In this document: in pieces, positions 1-11,640 of the stretch
Position numbering within the stretch: the first letter of the stretch is position 1
How the letters are laid out: each line of letters starts with the position of its first letter
NCBI GenBank assembly: GCA_951804985.1
Contig: OX638131.1
Coordinates: 4,402,001-4,466,000, forward strand
DNA: 64,000 bases
Reading direction: 5' to 3'
From: Dryomyza anilis
Taxonomy: Eukaryota; Arthropoda; Insecta; Diptera; Dryomyzidae
The notes under the pieces: model-generated
Told to the model about the DNA's origin: nothing
What the model saw: the letters and a program-made list of their open reading frames with translations, nothing else
Databases searched by the model: none
Program-made: the position numbers and the translations under genes

Positions 1-699
1 GTTGATCGAACATTTGAAAAAAATTGGATGTACCTCATAGATGAGAAATTTCTGGGTATAAATATAAACACGGTTTTCCAATATCAATTCGTGTATGGCT
101 TTTATTTGCATTTTTAATGCGCGAGTATCACCAAATTTAAATTTAATAAAATCAATTGAAATTAAAATAAAACCTTTAAATGAATAGATATTGAAAAACA
201 GTTTTCAGATTCATACATACAGAGATCTGAGCTACAAAATGCATGAACTTTTATTCAAATGTGCCACAATATTACCAATTTATTTTTCCTTTATCGGAGT
301 TATTTCACGGCGAAAAACACCTAGCAATCTCATTAATAGAAAACTCTCTAAATTCACAATGACAAAATTTCGTCTAGTAATTATTACATATCGTCACTGA
401 CACTGCCAATGGGGTGAATGTGCATTTTTAAATATTTTGTGAAATCAAATTATATAGTTTGAATTTATTTTTGTTTCAATTTATTTTTTTATTATTTTGG
501 TTTATTCATCAATTAGCATAACGTATATAAAATATCTTTTGATTTGGACAACTTACTGAATTATAATAAAGATTTTGTGTGGCTATATACTGACCAAAAA
601 AGCAAAGATTTTCTTTTTTTTGCCATGACTTCTCATCTATACAAGATCAAATAGTGATGTAAAGGCATTAATTGATTGTCATCATTATTTATTTTGTAC
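1..699. other. AT-rich DNA, no gene seen
   Basis: Very AT-rich sequence. The open frames here are short, start in AT-rich DNA and show no protein family or coding-like composition. I see no RNA gene or clear repeat in this part. Confidence 0.6.
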
Positions 700-1100
700 C
701 TATAAAAAGTTATCGCTTGCGGAGTGGAGATGTGAAGAAATTTAAAATCTTGTCATGCCAAAAGGGCGAATCTTTTTGTTTTTTTGTCATAATTTTTTAT
801 TTCAATAAGATAAAATAGTAGTGTAAAGCAATTAATTGTTTGTTTTTGAAGCACCTATCGATTGGCATCATTATTTAAAAATATTTTTTCGAAATTTTTC
901 GAAAGTTATTTGCAAGAAACTTATTTTTAAATAATGATGCCGATCGATAGGTGCTTTAAAAACAAACAATCATTCATTTACACTAATATTTTATCTTGTA
1001 GCAGTAAAAAGTTATGGCATAAAAACGAAAAGATTCGCACTTTTGGCGTGACAAATTTTCAATTTTTCAAATTCGCCCTTTTGGTTATGTCTTTTGTGGC
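700..1100. repeat. Inverted-repeat (MITE-like) element, copy 1
   Basis: The segment near 735-870 (GCCAAAAGGGCGAATCTTT, then GCACCTATCGATTGGCATCA) comes back in reverse complement near 930-1085 (TGCCGATCGATAGGTGCTTT, then GATTCGCACTTTTGGCGTGA). Together they form a long imperfect hairpin with a short AT-rich centre. A related structure lies at about 25.32-25.72 kb. The arms are diverged and no coding frame is present, so this is best read as an old non-autonomous inverted-repeat element. Ends and target-site duplication were not resolved. Confidence 0.6.
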
Positions 1101-4100
1101 TAAAAATATCCAATACGCGATTTTGACACAGTATTATAATATATATAAAACAAAATATCACATGATTATTTTGTTTTCAATCATTCGTCAATATATGAAA
1201 GTTTTAGTATTTATTAGTTATATTTTTCTCTAGCGAATTTATGAACCTGAATTTTAAAAGAATATTACCAAATATTATTTTGTATAGGGGATTGGCCCAG
1301 AACCCAAGTGCGTCATAGGATTTTTTTTTATGACAAATTTGTTTCTTTGGTATTTGCCCAGAACCTAAGTAAGTGAGTCAAATTGGTTCAATTTATTCTC
1401 AGAATCATTCGAAAACTTTATAATGAGCCAACGATTTTCTTTTACTATAAGAAAGGAAAACGAAGATTGGTTTCACTTTGTTTTTATTCCAAAATATAAA
1501 TTATACGTTTATTTAATCGCAAAAATATTCCCTTAAAAACTTATGATTTAAAAATACATTATACGAATTAATGTGAATGGAAATAATGTATATTGTTTAT
1601 TGGAGTATATATCTTTTGTGAAAAGATTTAAGATTTTTCATCGATTTATCGTCGAAAACTCAGTAAGACACCCTTCAAATGAATATGAATAAAAATAATG
1701 CATTTTATAACGAACTCTGTAGTATTGAGAATTTAATATTTTTCGTCGATTGAAAAACAAAATGCGGATTTTATTTCCCATTCCGCCCCTGCATGTCACC
1801 CTAATCCTGCGCTTCTTGTTTCTGTGTCAGCAGCATAACTTTGCCCAGGGCATACTTCGAAAAGTAGCTAAAGGTACAAGACGTGGGGTCGTGAAACGAT
1901 GAGGTCTTAGCAATGCTCTAAACTTGTGGCAAGATACTTTCAACTTAGTCTACAATACTCCAAAGCAATTCGAATACCAACAAATGCGCTGAGAATTGTC
2001 CATCAACATCTATCGAGCCAGTGTAGTCGTCGACACAGTTTCATTAAGTCAATCAAAAGTCGTTACTATAACTTTTCACAATAAGGCAGTCAACTTTTGT
2101 TGTTAGCGTCGTCGTCGTATAAAAGAAGATATACAGAAGAAGTACCTGGCAGAAGAAATGAAAATCGAAATAAAAAGTTTTGCATGTTTTGGCAAAGTTT
2201 ATGCTGATTTTTTTGTCGTTTTAACTAATGATAAAGTTTTTATTTCATATCGTCGTTATGTTTTCGGTTGGTGGGTTTGCTTGAGTAACTTTTTGGTTTT
2301 TTTTTTAAGTTTTGCTACACTTTAACTTTTAATTGACAGCAAGAAAGCCGAGAGGCTTTCAGGTAAATTCACTGATAATCATGAACGACGACTTATTAAG
2401 TTGTCAACGATTTTCTTCAATTATGTATTAAATGGATCAAAGTTGACAACTTTTGCTTTTATTTTTTTTTTGGTTGCTAAGTCAAAATTTATAGTCATTC
2501 TAAGTACACCGTGAAAAAAGTGCTTTTAATTTTAAAGTTTACACTTTTAATTTAAATGCTTGGAGAACTGAAAGTGAAGCATTTTGAATTTAAAAGTGTT
2601 CATATTAAAACTTAATGTTTTTCATTTGAAACTGAGCACGAATTTTATTAATTGTTCGCATAAAAGGAATATCGCAAATATTAGGAAACAGAACAAAAAT
2701 CAATTAAGGTTGGATTTTTAAATGTGTGACGCTCTATAATTAAAAGTGCGACTTAAAATTAAAAGTGTCTGTTTCTTAATATTTCATTCGAATTTAAAAG
2801 CGATCTCTTTGAATTAATTTTTTTAATACCTTTGAATTTCAATAATTTTTCTATAGGAAAAATTATATGAAAGTTTTACCACATTTCCCCGTTTTGTTTT
2901 ATTTAAAAGTGACACTGTTTTCTACTAGTAATAAAAGTATTTATTAGTATTTTGGCCGTGTAAATAAAATAGTGCCTGGACTTATTTGGATAAAATGGGA
3001 TATATATAAAAAATACCTAAATCAAAACAAATTTTGTTTGTAGCCGAAGAAACTTTTTTTTATCAAAAACAACATTAATAAAATTGTATTGGTATGAAAA
3101 CCAAAATTCATCAGTACAAAATCAACCTTCACAAAATCTACTCGATACTATTTCTCGAATAATTTTAATTTTATTGAAAATATTAATGTTTGTGGTGAAA
3201 AAATAAATTTAAATAAGCAATGTTAGTAAAAATTATAGTGTAATTGAAAATTTGAATTTAAATTTAAAAATTATTTTATTTTAGGCGTAAATGATGATTT
3301 TAAGATGAAAAAATGTTTTTTAAAATTTAAGATAAAAACTTTTTTTTTGTAATAAAAGTAATTTTCAGTGTTGAATTAAATTTTAAATTAAAATATTGAA
3401 TTTTCACTCATAAATTTAATTGTTAGTAAAAATGCTTATTTAAGTTGGTAAAAAAATGATTTTCGAGTAAACCAATTTGAATCAATTTAGTGAAAAAATT
3501 TATTTATGATTTATATTTTGTTATATTTAAATGAAAAGTGATGAAAAATAGGTTTTAAAAAATTTGAATTTTTATTATCAGAATGGAATACAATTTGTTC
3601 AATATCAAAAAATATATTTTTTATGAAATACAAGTTGTATTTTCTGAAATTAAATTAATTTTGTCTGTAGACATTTTGTACAATTTCCATATTATAATTA
3701 AGAATATTGAAAAAAATATGAATTCGCTAGAAAATGTTATAAAAGGTATATCGCCCTTTGAAACCCCTGAATTCGGGATCTAAATTATAAACTACTTCAT
3801 TATAAAAAACAGAATTGCTTGTTTATTAGAAACAACTTTTTTTGGGTAACAAATGATTTTAAAAAAACATCTTAGAAAGTGTGGTAAATTGTTTTATCTA
3901 CGAACTTTAAATTTTCTTTTACATGTTACGTTAACATTTCAATAAAGTAATCCCTTTTTTTAATTTTTATGCTATTTCAGTTGTTTATAACTTGTCTGCT
4001 GAATAGTAAAATAAAAGAAATCGTAAACATTAGTGAACTCATTGTAAAACCTAAGTAAAACCATTATAAAACCTTTGCACTTCACAGAGAAATCATGCTA

Positions 4101-5640
4101 AACTTTGAATTAGATCTTTTATAAAACATTCCTTTTAATTGTTCATTATAATTTTAATAAAGACAACGCGAGCCTAAATTTGAGGCATTTTTCAGCAATA
4201 TTCGGATATATTTTAGGCAAAAACACAGATAAATAGAAGTGTATAGCAGATATTAAAATTTTGTGGAATTTTAATGGCAGATTCACGGCATATTTTGGAA
4301 ACGAACAGAAAACAGACAGCTTGTGATACAAACTCCGTCTTTGTCTGTTTGAAATATGAAAAAATATTTCAAAATGCCTAGACCCTGCCAAAAAGTTGGT
4401 CTAAGGAACTCAAAATCTTATTTTTTACATTTTTTGCATATATTACTTTCTTCAGATTTAAGAATTCGATTTATTCTACAACCGAATTCTTAAAACAAGA
4501 GTGAACAATCGTAACAAAATTTTAAAACCGAAGTGAAACCATTGTAAAACATTCGTAAAACTTTAGCGAAACCGTAGTGTAATCATGCCTTATTTTAAAA
4601 CCAGTACAACCTTTACCTGGAACAACCCAAATAATCAAAAGCTGCATAAAACGAATATATTATGGTTTTTCAATAGCATTTATAAGAGCTAGCTCTTTAA
4701 TGGTTTGATATATGTATTTTTTATAACTCTTCTACAGTAAGCATTAAAGTACAACTCTAAGACCTCATATAGAACATTCAAAAGCATTCCTTTATTCACT
4801 AAGAGCTAGAAGTTTGTTCATAAAATGGTTGCCATTACAGCACCTTGTTGCCTCTAGCTGCAACCTTTGAAAATCCTTTATGAAGCTAGCTGAAATAACT
4901 GCCCTATCTAATGAAATAACTGCAAAATCTAATGAATGCCATCATATAAGCACCATTACACGCCTAGCAGCCAAATTATTGTTTAGCAGCTACTGAAGCC
5001 CCATCTATGCAGAATTTAAATTTAATAAAAAAATGTTTGATTGGGATTCGAACCAGAGTTAATTTTGTTTCTGTTCGACACTTTACTAATCGTGATATAT
5101 AAAAAAGCTTTTGTTTTGTTAAATATAAAAAAAAGCTGTACAATCGCTTTTAAAGTATTGAATGCGACTGTTATAACACTAGATCTATTGCAGCAATTTG
5201 CTTTAAAATTATTCAAAATTAGCTGCATAAAGGTTCTTCAAAGGGATTTAAGTAGCTTTGACAACTTTTCAAGTTTATTAACCGACTATACATCTATTAA
5301 GCTGCTACGTTAGACAGCAAAAGGATATTTATGTATTATAAAATTTTTATTTTACAGAAACCTCACAAAATAATTTGTTTACATAGTCAGTCCTATTATG
5401 TATATCGGAAGAATATGCGATTCCCCCAAATTTACTATTTCTCGGGAATCAAATCCTTTTAATGTGAAATTTACACGAATTGAAATTCCCCGAATTACAT
5501 TCGAATAAACAACAATCGAGTCTACTTTGTATGAATTTGACTTTATAAATTGCCAATAAATTAAATTCAGATTGGTTGTTATAAAATTAAATTAAATTGG
5601 TTGTATATGTATATATGCATAGATTGCATTTAGATACCTG
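1101..5640. other. AT-rich intergenic or intronic DNA
   Basis: No gene is supported here. From about 2510 to 2960 the phrase 'TTAAAAGTG' recurs on both strands as loose, diverged AT-rich repeats. From about 4020 to 4110 and 4500 to 4620 short phrases such as GTAAAACC and GAAACCATTGTAAAACC recur, and they come back at 6950-7010. The short frames at 3583-3783, 4146-4391 and 5041-5313 have no recognisable product. Confidence 0.55.
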
Positions 5641-6840
5641 GTTGAGGGGATATTGTTTCCATTATTACTTTTTTTGCTACAAGATGATGAATTACAGGCG
5701 GTGTTTTTTTTCCTCATAACTGGCGTTGAAATTCCTAAAACTTTGGATCGAGCTGAGTTTTATACCTTTCAGTATCATCGATATTTAGGAATTGTTGAGA
5801 TTACGTCGGTTGTCGGTTGTAAACTCGAAACAGAAATCCGTTTTTCTTTCAAAAATGCAAAATTTGCAGTCTAATATGAAAAATTAGGATGTTCAAAGAC
5901 ATTAGAAAAATATTTGAATACAAAAAAAGAGATTTGGTTTCTTCAGCAATGTTGTTAAGACATGAAGTAACCTTTCATCTTCCAATTCGTATGACCCCCA
6001 GATAGAGTCGTGGAAAGTATAAAAAAAATTATATATTCCTGATCAGTGTTAGCCCCATAATCTAATTAGTGATGTCCGTCTATTAAACGGATATCTGAAC
6101 TTATGGCCCGATTTACATTGTATCTTCTGTGAGTCTCACTGTACCTCCTAGGGTTGCATTTTTATAAATTTTATCATAAAATAAATAGCAGTTTTTTGAA
6201 AAAAAAACTATACTTGATATGCCTATGATATGTGACTTATCAGATTTGATTGATCTATCAGAGTGATCTATCAGATTGACTTATCAGATTCAGAATCTTA
6301 ATATGGTTTGTCTGTGATTATTAGACTGACTGGATACCAAAACGCGAACTTTGAGGTCCCGGCGGATCAATTTCCCATATCTAGATTTCGCCAAATAATA
6401 CCCACATCGATTTTCTCATCCAATAGAGCATTATTAGGGGTTGACCTTTGCAATAAAATACTATACATTTTTTTTTCATACAAAGCCATTGTCAGTCTAG
6501 TGATTATATTATGGTCACTGCGGATTATAATATGGTTGTGTGAATCTTCTGTGAGCATAACATGCTACATAGTATGATGCTCTTTTTTTCTGCTTGTGTA
6601 CAATTTCTACTTGGTATTATTACATAGAGCTACAAAATATACCATCTTTCAATTGATAACCGATTTAGGAGGATACGAGCTTCATCTCGAAACTGAAATC
6701 CGTTTTGCTTTTTCACCGCTGGGACACTCACAATTTGCAGTCAAATATGAAAAATTAATAAGTTTAAAAATATTTGAGTTAAAAATATCAGCAATGTTGT
6801 ATATCATAAAAAGGAGTTATACAACTTTTTTGTAAAATGT
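5640..6840. repeat. Diverged repeat pair and fragment of a dispersed repeat
   Basis: A block at about 5815-5970 (CTCGAAACAGAAATCCGTTTT, TTTGCAGTCTAATATGAAAAATTA, CAGCAATGTTGT) recurs in diverged form at about 6685-6800. Between them, at about 6300-6440, lies a stretch containing GCGAACTTTGAGG and CCCGGCGG. It matches in reverse orientation the repeat at about 20.06-20.15 kb. The open frames over these blocks are by-products of the repeats. The family is not recognised. Confidence 0.55.
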
Positions 6841-7219
6841 CGTTATTTAATTAAAAAAAGAAACATCTAAAGCTTATTTTTAGTTTTTGCAACATATTGA
6901 TTAACTTCAGTTTTAAGAATTCGTTTGCAGAGTAGTAAAAATCGTTAAACTATTGTAAAACCTTAGTGAAACCATTGTAAAACCTTTGTGCTTCACTATG
7001 AAACCTTTTCAAGGTTCTATTGCCGCTGTGCATAGACTACAAAGCAAGTGCAAATGATTTTACTTGTTTTTTGTATTATTTGAACCAAACTTTCCTTCCA
7101 ATTTTGTCAAATTCAAACATTTAGGTAGCCAATTACAATTAGTAGCCAATGAATTCAATACAACCAATTTTGGTAACAGTTCAAAAAAGAACACACAAAA
7201 CACACAACAAATTTCAAAT

Positions 7220-7432
7220 TTAAAATTGAACTTCTTGCGACCACTGGCGGCGGCGGCGTTCGCACCTTTTCTTCTTTTCCTGCTGCTCTTTGGCGCGAAA
7301 CTGAATGATGAACTGGATCAGCTCGACAGTGATGACGCTCTGTTTGGCAGCACGACTCATGCCAACTACTGACGCACGACGCTGCGTCCGACAACTACTG
7401 ACGACGAGGACGGCCACAATGGCCACCAACAT
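7220..7432 (-). CDS. Small hypothetical protein, possible membrane anchor plus basic tail
   Basis: A 70-residue open frame from an ATG at 7432. Residues 1-13 are hydrophobic (MLVAIVAVLVVSS) and could be a membrane segment or signal anchor. The middle contains SVITVELIQFIIQFRAKEQQ, and the tail is strongly basic (KKKRCERRRR). It lies in a stretch richer in GC than its surroundings and downstream, on the same strand, of the other small open frames at 7.7 and 9.0-9.3 kb. The hydrophobic start faintly resembles the second membrane helix of VMA21-type V-ATPase assembly factors, but this is inference from shape only. No clear splice acceptor was found. The frame could be non-coding. Confidence 0.25.
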   Translation of the reverse strand: MLVAIVAVLVVSSCRTQRRASVVGMSRAAKQSVITVELIQFIIQFRAKEQQEKKKRCERRRRQWSQEVQF

Positions 7433-7723
7433 AAAAAAAAATCCAATACAACTTTGTTTCGCACTTTACGCACTACACTTCACGACATGACACGTGATTT
7501 ATTATTCACGCACGCATAAAAAGACACACACACAGACCGACACACATTTACAAGAACGACATGCGTAATTGTGACGCCTTGTCACCTGCGACCGGATGTT
7601 GATTTTGGCCAAAAATAAATAAATAATAAATGGCGTGTAATTGGCAAAGTGTCCGCTGAACAATTTAAAAATTCTGCGTGGCGATCGTTCTTAATGCGTT
7701 GCGCGTTTGCCACGAACTGAGGC

Positions 7724-7837
7724 TCAGAACTGCGAAAACAATATGGCGGCCGGCGGCACCGACATGAGGACCGCCGCAAAGACGAAGAAGTTGATGGTGT
7801 TGGCGACAGCGTCCGCGTCCGCGACACGACACGACAT
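7724..7837 (-). CDS. 37-codon open frame encoding one hydrophobic helix
   Basis: From an ATG at 7837 the frame gives 37 residues that are mostly one hydrophobic segment (residues 15-34, around FFVFAAVLMSVPPAAILF) preceded by an alternating Asp/Ala stretch. The frame stays open upstream of the ATG for about 18 codons, so this may be an exon and not a whole gene. The helix with its internal proline resembles the first helix of VMA21-like proteins. That is a visual similarity, not a family assignment. The base composition (GCC, GTC and CTC codons) is unlike the AT-rich surroundings. The opposite strand is also open here (7707-7898), but it encodes only a Lys/Arg/Ala-rich peptide. Confidence 0.25.
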   Translation of the reverse strand: MSCRVADADAVANTINFFVFAAVLMSVPPAAILFSQF

Positions 7838-8344
7838 GCGAAAGACGTCAAGCAAGTGTCCTCCTGGCCGCCGTCGTGGCCCAAAGGTTATCAATTAAGT
7901 GTGCTGTGTATTTGAATTAGAAGGAAGAAGTTGGGAGAGGTAGCACATGAACGCGAACGCCATTTTTTTATATATAACGGTAAATAAAGTGACAGCGCGC
8001 GCTATGAATAGGAGGAAGTGAAAGAGTTGCAACTATTTCGCGGCAGCGGCTGCTGCTGCTCACGAGACAAATGAATTGTTGGCCAAGAAAATGCCGACAG
8101 TCATGAAATGCCACGCCATCCGATGTCGGGAGTCAAGAAGCCAGCACATTACTTTTCATATCTCGTGAGGCATATTTTTGCACAGAAAATGAATAATTAC
8201 AAAACGAAAAACCACGCAATACACACAAGGGAAAAAAATTGGTACAACTCCTGCATAACTTTTATATTTCGATGTTTCGAGAAGTAAAAGTGAATTATAT
8301 TCGAGTTTTAAAAATGTATTGAATAGGTACTTATATAAAAAATA

Positions 8345-8910
8345 AAATAATTTTTAGTGAAAAAATTAATTTTTAGTTCAAAATTAATTTTTAGTTCAAA
8401 ATTGAATTTTTAGTTCAAAATTGAATTTAGAGTTCAAAATTGAATTTTTAGTTCAAAATTGAATTTTTAGTTCAAAATTAATTTTTAGTTCAAAATTGAA
8501 TTTTTAGTTCAAAATTGAATTTAGAGTTCAAAATTTAATTTTTAGTTCAAAATTGAATTTTTAGTTCAAAATTAATTTTTAGTTCAAAATTGAATTTTTA
8601 GTTCAAAATTGAATTTAGAGTTCAAAATTGAATTTTTAGTTCAAAATTGAATTTTTGTTCAAAATTGAATTTTTAGTTCAAAATTGAATTTTAAGTACAA
8701 AATTGAATTTTTAATTCAAAATTGAATTTTTGTTCAAAATTTAATTTTTCAAAATTCAAAATTGAATTTTTAGTTCAAAATTGAATTTTTAGTTTAAAAT
8801 TGAGTTTTTATTTCAAAATTGAATTTTTATTTCAAAAATGAATTTTGAGTTCAAAGTTGAATTTTATAGTTTCTTAATTAAATTTTTATTTAAAATTGAT
8901 TTTTTAAAGA
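8345..8910. repeat. Minisatellite, unit about 19 bp (TTTTTAGTTCAAAATTGAA)
   Basis: About 25-28 head-to-tail copies of a unit close to TTTTTAGTTCAAAATTGAA. Variants include TTTAGAGTTC and units missing one or two bases, and the array decays toward its right end. A higher-order pattern is visible: a variant with TTTAGAG recurs every few units in the left half. The unit resembles the TTCACTAAAAATTCAA arrays elsewhere in the window but is a separate sequence. Confidence 0.9.
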
Positions 8911-8933
8911 GATATTTAAAAATTGTTCAAACA

Positions 8934-9106
8934 TTAAAAATCGGTTTTAATATTTTCCGTTTGGTTATGCCTCATACAAAAACACATAATAATTACAACA
9001 ACAGCAGTGAGTAAAACAATGAACTCCACTTCAACACGAACCTTGCGGCGCTGCACGAACGACATTCTTGGCGGAAATTTTCTCTGACTTGTGCTGCACA
9101 GGGCGT
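8934..9106 (-). CDS. Putative last exon of a small membrane protein
   Basis: The reading frame runs to a TAA at 8934-8936. It contains a basic stretch (RKFPPRMSFVQRRKVR) followed by a hydrophobic segment (FIVLLTAVVVIIMCFCM) and a short polar tail. A CAG acceptor at 9107-9109 puts this exon in phase with the candidate first exon at 9221-9290 across a 114-bp intron that has a GTAAGT donor and a pyrimidine-rich stretch. The joined product would be about 80 residues with one C-terminal membrane helix, the layout of a small tail-anchored or single-pass protein. The family is not recognised. The acceptor choice is uncertain because the pyrimidine tract lies some 50 bases upstream. Confidence 0.35.
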
Positions 9107-9220
9107 CTGCGGTGGCCGGCCACAACTCGTGGAAGATGTTGGCCCCAAGTAGTAGCAGAGAATGAAGTATTTACAAAAGAAGAGAGAGAAGAATTGCAAA
9201 AAAAGTTATGGTGCACTTAC

Positions 9221-9290
9221 GCCGGGGTGACACACGCCGGATGCAGGAGGCGGCGGCGACTTGAGACATTTTCCAAGCATTGCTTTTCAT
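9221..9290 (-). CDS. Putative first coding exon of the small membrane protein
   Basis: Starts at an ATG at 9290 and encodes 23 residues (MKSNAWKMSQVAAASCIRRV and three more), ending in a clean GTAAGT donor at 9215-9220. It leaves one base, which pairs with two bases at the start of the exon at 8934-9106. The frame is also open upstream of the ATG to about 9400, where another hydrophobic stretch is encoded, so an earlier start or an upstream exon is possible. Composition is GC-richer than the flanks. Function is unknown; the call rests on the donor, the phase match and composition only. Confidence 0.3.
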
Positions 9291-9401
9291 TAAAACGCGC
9301 TGCACCGTGGAGTAGATGTCATAAATAAATGGGACACAGGATGTGAGCAGAGAGGCCACCAACAGACAGCTGTAGCAGCAGCGGCAGTGGAAGTCAGACA
9401 A

Positions 9402-10565
9402 AGGAAACTGTTTACAACATTGTTTTATGTGGCAGATCCTGCCTCTTTAAAGAACCTCTTTTTGTTAATGATAATGTCAGGCATAAAGAGGGACAATTCG
9501 CAGACCTTTTAAGACCTTTTAAAAAAGCCACAAAACATGATGCTTAAAGCATATGGTTCGTAAACATGAAGGTCGAGCAATAAGAGCGATGTAATAAAAT
9601 TTTCTTTTAAAAATCTGTTTTAATGTAGCATTTATTTTTTACATGTGTCTTATTATAATTTAAAAGGTTGTGAAATGTGTTGAATACAACTATTGTCATT
9701 TTTAAACCATTAAAGCTTTTAACAGGCCTCCTGGCAAGGTTTTTAAGATGATTTATAGAGTTTAAAAGGCTGCGAAAAATATATTGAAACCATTAAAGCC
9801 ATTTTGAAACCTATTAAGAACTTTATAAGCAACTAATCAATGTGTTTTACGACGAGTTTAAATATACTATTTAATAAATACATTGTCATTTTGGAACCAA
9901 CCAATATTTTGTTAGATGTATTCTTTAGTTTAAAGGATATTTAATTCAATTATCAAAAGTATTTAATACAATTATTCCATTTTGAAACCATTTTAAAAAC
10001 TTAGGAAACATTTATGAAAGTCTTTTCTGATTAGCTTTTTAGTTTAAATTGTTATGAAATATATTTAATACAACAAACAGATACCTAAAACCTTTAAAAC
10101 TACAAATGAAGTAACTACAAATGAAGGAATTTGCATTACAGCCTACTATATCTCAAACTTTATATATTTTACCACCATTCCGAACCCTTTTTTAGGCTTT
10201 AAATACCATTTAAACGCTTCATTTGTTTTTCTGCATTTGCATAGAACGCAAGTATTTCGCGTGTTGGCGTGTTTTGCAAAATTGGAATTGAACCCAGGTC
10301 TCATTTACTAGAGGCCCCCCAAAGTATTGCGTGTCACTGTGTTGTTCGAGCAAATATTTATGGCAACACAATGCAATTAAATGAAATGTGTTGGTATCAA
10401 ATATGCATTAATATAGATATTTTTTGTGTACTCTACTTATATAGGTTGCTAAATACAAAAACTACAAAATTCTATCAAAAATATTGTCGAATTTGCTAGG
10501 AGAAATAAGTAGCGACGGATAAAGTGAAGACTTTGGACAGAACGTTGTGCGGCAACAGGTGCCTG
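9402..10565. other. AT-rich DNA with loose AAACC/TTTTAAA phrases
   Basis: No gene seen. Short phrases such as AAACCATT, TTTAAAAGG and CCTTTTAA recur irregularly from 9.5 to 10.1 kb. A tRNA-like T-loop sequence (TTGAACCCAGG, minus strand) at about 10288 lacks a foldable tRNA around it. Confidence 0.5.
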
Positions 10566-10569
10566 TGAG

Positions 10570-11640
10570 AATACAATGAAAATTAAATTTTTCACTAAAA
10601 ATTCAAAGTTTCACTAAAAATTCAAATTTTTACTAAAAATTAAAATTTTGACTAAAAATTCAATTTTTCACTAAAAATTCAATTTTTCACTAAAAATTCA
10701 ATTTTTCACTAAAAATTCAAATTGTCACTAAAAATTCAATTTTTCACTCAAAATTCAAATTTTCACTCAAAATTCAAATTTTCACTAAAAATTCAAATTT
10801 TCACTAAAAATTCTATTTTTCACTAAAAATTAAATTTTTCACTAAAAATTAAATTTGTCACAAAAAATTCAATTTTTCACAAAAAATTCAAATTTTCACT
10901 AAAAATTCAAATTGTCACTAAAAATTCAAATTTTCACTAAAAAATTCAAATTTTCACTAAAAATTTAATATTTTCCTTAAAATTCAAATTTTCACTCAAA
11001 ATTAAATTTTTTCCTTAAAATTCAATTTTTCACAAAAAATTCAATTTTTCACAAAAAATTCAAATTTTCACTAAAAATTCAAATTGTCACTAAAAATTCA
11101 AATTTTCACTAAAAAATTCAAATTTTCACTAAAAATTTAATTTTTTCCTTAAAATTCAATTTTTCACTCAAAATTCAATTTTTTCCTTAAAATTCAATTT
11201 TTCACTAAAAATTCAACTTTTCACTAAAAATTAAATTTTTCACTAAAAATTAAATTTTTCACTAAAATTTCAATTTTTCACTAAAAATTCAATTTTTCAC
11301 TAAAAATTCAATTTTTCACAAAAATTTCAAATTTTCACTAAAAAATTAATTTTTCACTAAAAATTCAAATTGTCACTAAAAATTCAATTTTTCACTAAAA
11401 AATTAAAATTTTCACTAAAAATTTAATTTTTCCCTTAAAATTCAATTTTTCACTCAAAATTCAATTTTTCACTACATATTCAATATTTTTTTACTAAAAA
11501 TTCAACTTTTCATTAAATTTCAGTTTATAACTAAAATTTCAGTTTTACACTAAAAATTCAATGTGAAATTATTTACTAAAAATTAAATTTTTCACTAAAA
11601 ATTAAATGTGTCTTTAAAAATTTCATTATTCACCAAAAAT
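10570..11640. repeat. Palindromic 19-bp minisatellite, array 1
   Basis: About 55 head-to-tail copies of a unit close to CAATTTTTCACTAAAAATT, with frequent one-base variants (CAAATTTTCACT, CAATTGTCACT, TTTTCCTTAAAATT). The unit is itself an imperfect palindrome: AATTTTT and AAAAATT flank CACT. A block of several units (around 10860-10990) is repeated almost exactly at about 11030-11150, which points to segmental duplication inside the array. The array decays after about 11480. Confidence 0.92.

Noticed and set aside
5036..5060. tRNA-like B box (GGTTCGAATCCC on the minus strand)
   Set aside because: The T-stem does not pair and there is no A box or acceptor stem at the right distance.
10280..10360. 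tRNA-like 3' half (TTGAACCCAGGTCTC)
   Set aside because: The T-stem pairs only partly and no cloverleaf could be drawn; at most a tRNA or SINE relic.
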